From contig JAZQJQ010000064.1 in NCBI GenBank assembly GCA_045541735.1, positions 1 to 14,008 of the forward strand: 14,008 nt of DNA, in the 5' to 3' direction. Positions 8,256 to 14,008 of the stretch are shown piece after piece. The notes beneath the pieces were generated by a model, which worked only from the letters and a program-made list of their open reading frames with translations, had not been told where the DNA came from and ran no database searches. Every line of letters starts with the position of its first letter. Position 1 is the first letter of the stretch. Both the position numbers and the translations under genes were made by a program. Origin of the DNA: RUG12395 sp045541735 (lineage in GTDB: Bacteria > Bacillota > Clostridia > Oscillospirales > CAG-272).

Positions 8256-9238
8256 AGCCATTCCTCGTGAGTGGCTTTATATTCTGCGACGGTGGCATCG
8301 GCTTCTGCAAGCAGTGTGTCAACTTCTTCGCGGCTGTATACAGTAGCTCCGCTTGCGCAGGCGTGTCCGCCGCCGTTATGGTTTTCAGCAATATGGTTTA
8401 TGTGAACAAATCGCGAGCGAAGTCTTACTCGGATCGTATTCTTTTCGTCACCCGTTTCAATGAAGGCGATCCAACAGATGCATCCACGGATCGAGTCGAG
8501 ATTACCGATACAAGCGCTTGCCTGCTCGAGCGTAAGGTTAAATTCCTCCTGCATCTGTCTGTCAATATATATATAAGCTACGCCGTTTTCGGTGATCTGC
8601 ATCCTATTATAGATATGAGCCTTGAATTTGAGATATTCAAAGGCTTCAAGATAAAGACGCGCAAACAGAATATCGGTTTTTACTCCGACGTCAAGTAGCT
8701 CTGCCGCGCAACGAAGAGTCTCTCCGGTAACCCCGTCGTATTTAAAACGTCCGCTGTCGGTAACCATTCCGGTATATAGATGCGTAGCGGCTTCTTTTGT
8801 AAGCACTAGCTCGTTCTTGAAGGTCACGTAAAAATCCACAACCATTTCGCAGCAGGAAGAACGCTCTTCCTCTACCCAAACGATGTTTCCGTACGACTCA
8901 AGCGGAATATGATGATCTATTTTAATAAGCTCGCGGCAAAGCTTATAGCAAGGGTTCGAGATACGCGCTTCGGATGCAGTGTCCAGAACGATTCCGAGAG
9001 CATCCTTATATTCATCTTCAGGAACCGGATCGTCCTCAGGGCCCATAAACTCAAGGTATTTTGCAAGCTCCGTGTCAATAATAAGAACGTTTTTCTCGGG
9101 CCAAGTCGCTTTGATTATTTCCTTTAGTCCTTTGGTTGAGCCTACACAGTCTCCGTCGTTTCTAATATGTCTGAAGAGAAATATCTTATTGTATTCTTTT
9201 ATCTTATCAAGTATTTGTTTTTTGATCTCGTATTTCAT
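8252..9238 (-). CDS. DHH/DHHA1 family phosphoesterase (NrnA-like), paralogue A
   Basis: Predicted cytoplasmic phosphoesterase of the NrnA type. Characterised relatives degrade 2-5 nt RNA to mononucleotides, and some dephosphorylate pAp or cut cyclic-dinucleotide products. In the 328 residues, motif I is H24-x3-D28-G-D30 (RHIRNDGD, where most relatives have PDGD), motif II is D86 (VLDTA), motif III is the eponymous DHH at 108-110, and motif IV is D161 in VTDSGRF. The C-terminal DHHA1 substrate-binding signature GGGHACASGA is at 289-298. All metal-binding residues are present, so it should be active. It overlaps its paralogue by one base (TAATG) and surE by four, so the three genes are translationally coupled. 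A GGGGA ribosome binding site lies about 7 bases before the ATG. Which substrate it prefers over its paralogue cannot be told. Confidence 0.9.
   Translation of the reverse strand: MKYEIKKQILDKIKEYNKIFLFRHIRNDGDCVGSTKGLKEIIKATWPEKNVLIIDTELAKYLEFMGPEDDPVPEDEYKDALGIVLDTASEARISNPCYKLCRELIKIDHHIPLESYGNIVWVEEERSSCCEMVVDFYVTFKNELVLTKEAATHLYTGMVTDSGRFKYDGVTGETLRCAAELLDVGVKTDILFARLYLEAFEYLKFKAHIYNRMQITENGVAYIYIDRQMQEEFNLTLEQASACIGNLDSIRGCICWIAFIETGDEKNTIRVRLRSRFVHINHIAENHNGGGHACASGATVYSREEVDTLLAEADATVAEYKATHEEWL
8262..8266 (-). promoter_or_regulatory. Ribosome binding site that decides the SurE start
   Basis: GAGGA on the - strand lies 6 bases before the ATG at 8255 and directly touches the alternative ATG at 8261. 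Spacing therefore favours the shorter protein and translational coupling with the upstream gene. Confidence 0.7.
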
Positions 9239-10176
9239 TATTTTTCCCCGATCATATCATTAAGGTCAGAAAGAAGCTGCATTGCTTCACATCTGTTTTT
9301 CAGAGTTGCACCGCTTGCCTTTGCATGGCCTCCGCCGCCGTACTTTACCGCTATGGGATTGATATTGTAAACTGAAGATCTGATCTCGCAGAAAACACCC
9401 TCATCAGCCTCTGTAAAGTTTACCCATATGTCAACGCCTTTAATATCGGACATTGTGTTGACCATACCGCGGGAAGCGGTAAATGTATCAACATTCAGCA
9501 TATCTAGCTCGTACTTATCGGTATATATATAAGCTACGTTTTTATCAGTGAATTTAACTTTCAAGAGAAAGTTTGCTTTCAGTTTTTTATTTTCGAAAGT
9601 GTCTGAATACAGCTCGCGGAAAATATCGGAGTAATCAACTCCGCACTCAAGAAGCTCAGAAGCCAACCTCATAGTGCGCGGCGAAGTGCTGTCGTAGCGG
9701 AATCTGCCCGAATCGGTAACGATTCCGGTATAAAGCGCAGTTGCAGCTTTTGAGTTTATATTAAGACCATTGGATATCGCCATATCGGCGATCATTCCGC
9801 AGCAGCTTTCGTAGGAAGTATCGATCACTTCTGTGTTACATACTTTTTCACAATAAATATGATGATCAATCCGCGCTGTGTACTTAGCTCCTGTATACCG
9901 TTTGTCACTGATAAGCTTAGCAGAGCCGCAATCAAGTACGATGGCTAGGGCATCGCAATATAAATCGTCTTCGATGATGTCAAAACCTTCAGGTGCCATA
10001 AAAGAATAATTACGCGCATCGTCGCCAACGGCAAATACGGCTTTATCGGGGTAATTTGACTTAATTATTTCCTTTAGTCCTAACTGACAGCCTATGGCAT
10101 CGCCGTCGGGTCTTTCGTGCCGATGAATTATTACAGTATTTGCTTTTTTAATTGCCTCTATAATTTCAGAATACAT
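9238..10176 (-). CDS. DHH/DHHA1 family phosphoesterase (NrnA-like), paralogue B, first gene of operon
   Basis: Paralogue of the next gene in the operon and of the same predicted activity on very short oligonucleotides or pAp-like molecules. The 312 residues carry HRHERPDGDAIG with H20, D24 and D26, D82 in VLDCG, DHH at 104-106, VTDSGRF with D155, and the DHHA1 signature GGGHAKASGA at 281-290. Its motif I (RPDGDAIG) is closer to the family consensus than that of its neighbour. The two proteins align along their whole length (for example EIIKSNYPDK against EIIKATWPEK, and AYIYTD against AYIYID), so they arose by tandem duplication. GGAG lies about 6 bases before the ATG. The gene is divergent from the exonuclease gene with a 63-bp AT-rich region between them. 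It may perform the housekeeping NrnA role, with the other copy specialised; that part is inference. Confidence 0.9.
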   Translation of the reverse strand: MYSEIIEAIKKANTVIIHRHERPDGDAIGCQLGLKEIIKSNYPDKAVFAVGDDARNYSFMAPEGFDIIEDDLYCDALAIVLDCGSAKLISDKRYTGAKYTARIDHHIYCEKVCNTEVIDTSYESCCGMIADMAISNGLNINSKAATALYTGIVTDSGRFRYDSTSPRTMRLASELLECGVDYSDIFRELYSDTFENKKLKANFLLKVKFTDKNVAYIYTDKYELDMLNVDTFTASRGMVNTMSDIKGVDIWVNFTEADEGVFCEIRSSVYNINPIAVKYGGGGHAKASGATLKNRCEAMQLLSDLNDMIGEK

Positions 10177-10193
10177 GAAAAGCTCCGTTTCAC

Positions 10194-10222
10194 TTGCGTG
10201 ATCTTATAATATTTGTTATAAT
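10194..10222 (+). promoter_or_regulatory. Sigma-A-like promoter of the exonuclease gene
   Basis: TTGCGT (10194-10199) and TATAAT (10217-10222) are separated by 17 bases. Transcription would start near 10229, on top of the AGGAGG ribosome binding site (10228-10233), giving a leader of only about 11 bases. A second TATAAT at 10205-10210 lacks a good -35. The same 63-bp gap must hold the divergent promoter of the DHH/surE operon, for which I see only AT-rich, non-consensus candidates. Confidence 0.55.
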
Positions 10223-10239
10223 GCAAAAGGAGGTACGGT

Positions 10240-11079
10240 ATGAAAAGAATTCTTCTTGTTGATGGCAGTAATCTGCTGTTTCAAATGTTTTATGGAATGC
10301 CAAATGAGATAAAAGGGAAGAGCGGCGACGATATTCGAGGGACTATTGGTTTTGTAGGTGCGATATTACGAATGATAAGAATTGCACAAGCTACACACGT
10401 TGCTGTTTTTTTCGACGGAGAGCACACAAACGAGAGAAACGAGCTTTCTCCAGCGTATAAAGCAAACCGTCCCGATTACTCAAATATACCCGTGCAGGAC
10501 ACGCCTTTTTCTCAACTTCCTTATATTTGTTCTGCGCTCAGCGTTATGGGTATATCACACGCTGAAACAAAGGAATGCGAGGCAGATGATTGGCTCGCGG
10601 GATACGCGCACAATATAGATAATGACAGTTTTATCACAATTTCATCCGGAGACAGCGATCTTTTTCAGTTGATAGCAGATAATGTACGCATTTTACGCTA
10701 CAGAGGAGAAAAAAGCGTGATTTGTGACGCAAACTACGTATTTAACAAGCTTGGTGTTTATCCCGAAAGATATGCTGAATTTAAATCACTTACGGGCGAT
10801 ACCTCAGATAATATCCGTGGATGCGATAAGGTTGGACCTAAGACAGCTGCAGTACTGCTCAAGCAGTTTTCTTCACTTGAAGAATTATTGAATCATACAG
10901 ACTTGATCGATAAACGATCTGTCAGAACTGCGGTTTGTGATTGCAAAGAACGAATACTGCTCAACAGACAGCTTATCTTGCTGAATTATAACGGTCCGTT
11001 GCCGTTTGATATAGACGAAATGAAATACGTAGAAAAATATAAATCAACTCGTGATGTACTTAATGCGATAGGACTTTAA
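10240..11079 (+). CDS. Stand-alone 5'-3' exonuclease / flap endonuclease (Pol I N-terminal domain family)
   Basis: Predicted structure-specific nuclease that removes 5' ends and flaps, as in RNA-primer removal and repair. The 279 residues contain only the nuclease domain with no polymerase part, like YpcP-type and ExoIX-type proteins. Metal ligands of the family are all in place: D8 (VDGSN), D59 (FFDGE), E114, D116 and D117 (ECEADD), D138 and D140 (SGDSD), D187 and D190 (GDTSDN). The helical-arch substrate segment YKANRPDY is at 73-80, and the helix-hairpin-helix DNA-binding segment is KVGPKTAA at 197-204. A strong AGGAGG (10228-10233) sits 6 bases before the ATG. The gene is divergent from the DHH/surE operon and convergent with the FAD enzyme gene, whose stop codon overlaps its own by 3 bp. 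The fold assignment is firm; its role as repair enzyme or part of nucleotide turnover is open. Confidence 0.9.
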   Translation: MKRILLVDGSNLLFQMFYGMPNEIKGKSGDDIRGTIGFVGAILRMIRIAQATHVAVFFDGEHTNERNELSPAYKANRPDYSNIPVQDTPFSQLPYICSALSVMGISHAETKECEADDWLAGYAHNIDNDSFITISSGDSDLFQLIADNVRILRYRGEKSVICDANYVFNKLGVYPERYAEFKSLTGDTSDNIRGCDKVGPKTAAVLLKQFSSLEELLNHTDLIDKRSVRTAVCDCKERILLNRQLILLNYNGPLPFDIDEMKYVEKYKSTRDVLNAIGL

Positions 11080-12443
11080 CCCTTTATAATGTTTCTTGCA
11101 ACAAAAACTCCGCTTGCTGATGCGTGAGAGAGCGAGTGGGTTATACCGCTTCCGTCTCCTATGACGTAAAGTCCCTTTTTACAGCACTCGAGGTTATTAT
11201 CAACCTCTACCTCCATATTGTAGAATTTTACTTCCACACCATAGAGAAGTGTATCCTCATTTGCTGTGCCGGGAGCGATCTTATCAAGCGCGTAGATCAT
11301 TTCAATAATTCCGTCAAGTATTCTTTTGGGAAGCACAAGACTGAGGTCACCGGGAGTTGCGTTAAGTGTGGGCGTGGTAAAGGATTCTTCTATACGCTGC
11401 TGTGTGCTTCTGTGCCCTTGTATGAGATCACCGAAGCGTTGAACCATCACCCCTCCTCCCAGCATATTGCTAAGACGGGCAATGGACTCGCCGTAACCGT
11501 TTGAATCACGGAAGGGTTCGGAAAAATGTTTAGCAACCAGAAGGGCAAAGTTAGTGTTTTTCGTCTGCTTTTCTGGATCTTCATAGCTGTGCCCGTTTAC
11601 AGTAACGATTCCGTTCGTGTTCTCGCTTACTACCGCGCCCTTTGGATTCATACAGAACGTACGGACCTTATCTGCGTACTTTTGGGTACGGTATACTATC
11701 TTGCTTTCATATAGCTCGTCCGTCAGGTGAGAAAAGATCTCTGCCGGAAGTTCGACTCGGACACCAATATCGACACGGTTTGAACGTGTGGGAATATCAA
11801 GCTTTTTGCAAGTTTCTTCCATCCATTTGCTGCCGCTCCTGCCTACAGAAACGATACATTTATCGCATTCATAGCGTTTGTTTGCTGCAGTTATTGAATA
11901 TGTACCCTCGTTTTCTTCGATAGTATCGACCGGTGTATTAAAATAGAAATCTGCTTTCTTTTCCAGGTGAGCGTATAGGTTTTCCAGAACTATGTAATTG
12001 ATATCAGTTCCTAAATGACGTACAGAAGCATCAAGTAGATGCAGACCGTTCTGCATACATATCTTCTTGAATTTTGTCCCTGCGGTGGAATAAAGCTTGG
12101 TGCCTTCTCCGCCGAAAGCCATATTAATTTCGTCAACGTACTCCATTAGTGCAGTAGCTTCTTTTTTACCTATATACTCGTAAAGTGTGCCGCCAAAATC
12201 ATTCGTTATATTGTATTTTCCGTCGGAAAATGCACCTGCACCGCCAAAACCACTCATAATAGAGCAGGTCTTACAATGAATACAGCTTTTGATCTTGTCC
12301 CCGTCTATGGGGCATTTTCTTTTATCAAGAGGATTTCCGGTTTCAAAAACAGCAATTTTGAGTGCGGAATTAAGTTTGGTCAACTCATAAGCTGCAAAAA
12401 TTCCACCAGGGCCTGCGCCGATAATAATTACGTCGTATTTCAT
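11076..12443 (-). CDS. FAD-dependent dehydrogenase-like protein (COG2509-like)
   Basis: Predicted cytoplasmic flavoprotein of unknown substrate. The 455 residues begin with a Rossmann FAD-binding motif (VIIIGAGPGG, 5-14) and end with the second FAD-contacting segment LYVIGDGSGITHSLSHA near the C-terminus, where a helix follows. A cysteine cluster, C44, C54, C57 and C60, precedes the segment SGFGGAGAFSDGKYN (64-78), which I associate with the COG2509 group of uncharacterised FAD-dependent dehydrogenases. The spaced cysteines could bind a metal or iron-sulfur centre, which is inference. I chose the ATG at 12443 because the Rossmann strand then starts at residue 3, as in relatives, and GGAG lies 5 bases upstream. 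An in-frame ATG at 12518 would add 25 hydrophobic residues. It is probably monocistronic, with its promoter at 12541-12569. No role linking it to the nucleases is visible. Confidence 0.85.
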   Translation of the reverse strand: MKYDVIIIGAGPGGIFAAYELTKLNSALKIAVFETGNPLDKRKCPIDGDKIKSCIHCKTCSIMSGFGGAGAFSDGKYNITNDFGGTLYEYIGKKEATALMEYVDEINMAFGGEGTKLYSTAGTKFKKICMQNGLHLLDASVRHLGTDINYIVLENLYAHLEKKADFYFNTPVDTIEENEGTYSITAANKRYECDKCIVSVGRSGSKWMEETCKKLDIPTRSNRVDIGVRVELPAEIFSHLTDELYESKIVYRTQKYADKVRTFCMNPKGAVVSENTNGIVTVNGHSYEDPEKQTKNTNFALLVAKHFSEPFRDSNGYGESIARLSNMLGGGVMVQRFGDLIQGHRSTQQRIEESFTTPTLNATPGDLSLVLPKRILDGIIEMIYALDKIAPGTANEDTLLYGVEVKFYNMEVEVDNNLECCKKGLYVIGDGSGITHSLSHASASGVFVARNIIKG

Positions 12444-12462
12444 AATAACTCCATAAAATAAA

Positions 12463-12486
12463 GGTCGTGACCATATGGTAACGACC
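12463..12486 (-). promoter_or_regulatory. 24-bp near-perfect palindrome in the leader of the FAD enzyme gene
   Basis: GGTCGT/ACGACC arms surround an ACCATATGGT core, and only one symmetric position pair mismatches. Read on the - strand it is followed directly by TTTATTTT and then by the ribosome binding site of the FAD gene at 12443. It could be a repressor operator or a transcription attenuator hairpin placed just before the gene. A smaller hairpin (AGGCA-loop-TGCCT, 12513-12526) lies earlier in the same leader. Confidence 0.5.
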
Positions 12487-12540
12487 GTAAAAATAATAAG
12501 CAGAAAGTGGTCAGGCATACTTGCCTTTAGCTACCAAATC

Positions 12541-12569
12541 AGTATACCACGTTCCGCCGCAATAATCAA
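12541..12569 (-). promoter_or_regulatory. Sigma-A-like promoter of the FAD enzyme gene
   Basis: On the - strand, TTGATT (12564-12569) and TATACT (12541-12546) are 17 bases apart. The predicted start near 12534 gives a leader of about 90 bases that carries both hairpins. An AT-rich block (12564-12600) lies upstream and could act as an UP-type element. Divergent from the promoter at 12610. Confidence 0.6.
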
Positions 12570-12609
12570 TATATTTGATTAATTTTAATAAAATACAGCG
12601 CGATCTTTG

Positions 12610-12638
12610 TTGACTTAAATGTGGAATTATGCTATTAT
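12610..12638 (+). promoter_or_regulatory. Sigma-A-like promoter of the SGNH lipoprotein gene
   Basis: TTGACT (12610-12615) and TATTAT (12633-12638) have a 17-base spacer. Transcription would start near 12645, giving a leader of about 25 bases that includes the ribosome binding site AAAGGAG at 12655-12661, 8 bases before the ATG. Confidence 0.7.
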
Positions 12639-12669
12639 TGTAAAAAAATTATCTAAAGGAGATGCCTAT

Positions 12670-14008
12670 ATGCGGAGAATCGCAGTTTTCCTTTTGTTTT
12701 TGACTTTGATTCCCATTGCTTTTGCTTCCTGCGGCACATCCGAAATGCCTTCCGCGGGAGCGGACACTTCGCTTGCTTTAACAGATGCTCCTATAACCGA
12801 TGTTACAACCGCCACCGTAACGGAGCCCGGAGCAGAGGAGGCGACGACGGAAGGTCTTGTTGAAATTATTCCGACAGCGGATTGGGAGGCGGATGGCGTG
12901 CTTAGAATACTTACTATAGGAAACAGCTTTTCCGATGACACTATGCAGTATGTGTATGATATTGCTAAGGATTTGGGAATAGAGAAGATATCTCTCGGTA
13001 ACCTTTATATCGGCGGATGCTCCTTGAATACTCACGCAACAAATGCACGCGAAGATAAGGCGGCATATGAATACCGCACTAACACAAGCGGTGCTTGGTC
13101 TACTGTAAAGAATTATAAAATGAGCGATGCAATAAGATCTCAGGAGTGGGATTTTATTTCTATGCAGCAGGCAAGCGGCTCCAGCGGAATTGAAAGCACG
13201 TACACGATTCTCACGTATCTTATCAAGTACGTTCAAAATCTCGCGCCTAACGCAAGGCTTGTTTGGAATATGACATGGGCATATCAGCAGGATACAACCC
13301 ACAATGATTTTGCTAAGTACGGCAAGGATCAGATGAAGATGTATAATGCCATCGTTAATGCCGTGGGAAGCAAGATAAAGACCAATGAAAATTTCGAGCT
13401 TATAGTACCAAACGGTACTGCAATCCAAAATGCGCGCACATCCTATATCGGGGATCATATTACCCGCGACGGATATCATCTCTCCTACGATCTCGGTCGT
13501 TACATAGCAGGACTTACATTTACCTCTAAGCTTACGGGTCTTTCCGTTGAAAACGTCCGTTTTGCTCCTTCCGGGGTTGAGGGCGATAAGCAGAAGCTTG
13601 CCATTGAGGCCGCGATGAATGCAATAGCAAGTCCCGATGCCGTAACCGCTTCCACATACGTTAACGCACCCACCTTTAATCCGGATGATTATGAAATCCT
13701 CGATATTAAGTGGACACCCCTCGGTTATTGGAATGCTACAAGCGCCGCAAACCATCATAAGGTTATAACAACCGCATCTAACAGCAAGCAGTTTTACGCT
13801 ACTCCGATGTTCACAAAAGAAGAGCTTCCCGTTGGCAGTGTTATCGTCCTTGCCGACGGTTGGCGTTATCGACCCGAAGCGTGGAGCACAGCGGGGGTTC
13901 AAGCCTCCCGCCCGCCAATAACCACAGAGAGTATGATATTTGTCACCGAATCGTGGTGGGGAAGCTACACGCATCGCGCATTCAACCTCGCAAGGGTAGG
14001 AGGGGCAA
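12670..14008 (+). CDS. Secreted SGNH/DUF4886-like lipoprotein, 3' end outside the window
   Basis: Open from the ATG at 12670 to the window edge: 446 codons with no stop, so the gene is incomplete. The signal peptide ends in a lipobox at C21 (FASC). A Ser/Thr/Ala/Glu-rich linker of about 45 residues follows, and then an SGNH-hydrolase-like domain from about 76 to 320. The nucleophile motif is ILTIGNSFSDD (80-90, with S86) and the catalytic Asp/His pair is in RDGYHLS (D267, H270). This order and spacing fit the DUF4886 family. Related SGNH enzymes are esterases, often removing acetyl groups from polysaccharides, but the substrate here is unknown. Residues about 336-446 form another aromatic-rich, probably beta-type domain (ADGWRYRPEAW, then VTESWWGSYTHRAFN) that I do not recognise. 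Promoter and ribosome binding site are both good, so the start is secure. Confidence 0.8.
   Translation, partial: MRRIAVFLLFLTLIPIAFASCGTSEMPSAGADTSLALTDAPITDVTTATVTEPGAEEATTEGLVEIIPTADWEADGVLRILTIGNSFSDDTMQYVYDIAKDLGIEKISLGNLYIGGCSLNTHATNAREDKAAYEYRTNTSGAWSTVKNYKMSDAIRSQEWDFISMQQASGSSGIESTYTILTYLIKYVQNLAPNARLVWNMTWAYQQDTTHNDFAKYGKDQMKMYNAIVNAVGSKIKTNENFELIVPNGTAIQNARTSYIGDHITRDGYHLSYDLGRYIAGLTFTSKLTGLSVENVRFAPSGVEGDKQKLAIEAAMNAIASPDAVTASTYVNAPTFNPDDYEILDIKWTPLGYWNATSAANHHKVITTASNSKQFYATPMFTKEELPVGSVIVLADGWRYRPEAWSTAGVQASRPPITTESMIFVTESWWGSYTHRAFNLARVGGA

Noticed and set aside
7734..8270. 178-codon + strand frame opposite surE
   Set aside because: Shadow of surE: no ribosome binding site, no motif, and composition typical of antisense translation.
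8565..8582. TATATATA-rich DNA repeated at about 9521-9537
   Set aside because: It encodes the shared AYIY(I/T)D segment of the two DHH paralogues, so it reflects gene duplication rather than a regulatory repeat.
12444..12518. Longer FAD enzyme starting at 12518
   Set aside because: Family proteins start right at the Rossmann strand and a GGAG site fits the 12443 ATG. The upstream ATG lies in a hairpin stem. Not excluded, so kept as a finding about the leader.
12778..13974. 398-codon open frame on the - strand opposite the SGNH lipoprotein
   Set aside because: The + strand frame has a promoter, ribosome binding site, lipobox and catalytic motifs. The antisense translation is Cys/Ile/Arg-rich without any recognisable motif.

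Overview
The window looks like chromosomal DNA of a low-to-mid GC Gram-positive bacterium, most likely a gut-type Clostridia (Oscillospiraceae-like). This rests on four secreted proteins with lipobox signal peptides, AGGAGG-type ribosome binding sites, sigma-A-like promoters, a CUT1-type sugar importer with a lipoprotein binding protein, and a DUF4886-like SGNH lipoprotein. No rRNA, tRNA, CRISPR array, insertion sequence or phage gene was seen. The taxonomic placement is an inference from style, not from a marker gene.

Region 1 (45-7488, + strand) reads as one operon of six tightly packed genes. It holds an ABC ATPase, two CUT1-type permeases, a lipoprotein solute-binding protein, a lipoprotein staphylococcal-nuclease-like enzyme with a C-terminal OB-like region, and a lipoprotein built from four tandem OB-like repeats behind an Ig-like domain. 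The promoter lies left of the window. The operon ends at a strong hairpin (7497-7534) that works in both directions.

Region 2 (7533-10176, - strand) is a translationally coupled three-gene operon. The order of transcription is DHH/DHHA1 phosphoesterase B, its paralogue A, then the nucleotidase SurE. Divergent from it is a stand-alone 5'-3' exonuclease (10240-11079, + strand) with all metal-binding acids of the Pol I N-terminal family.

Region 3 (11076-14008) has a COG2509-like FAD-dependent dehydrogenase on the - strand. It has a structured leader, its own promoter, and a stop codon that overlaps the exonuclease stop. It is divergent from a large secreted SGNH/DUF4886-like lipoprotein that runs off the right edge.

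The common thread is nucleic-acid breakdown at several size scales: a surface nuclease, surface OB-fold proteins, an inner exonuclease, two DHH phosphoesterases (nanoRNase/pAp phosphatase-like) and a 5'/3'-nucleotidase. The most interesting hypothesis is that the importer operon serves capture of extracellular nucleic acid or a product derived from it. The transporter's substrate cannot be read from sequence, and the - strand genes could simply be housekeeping neighbours.
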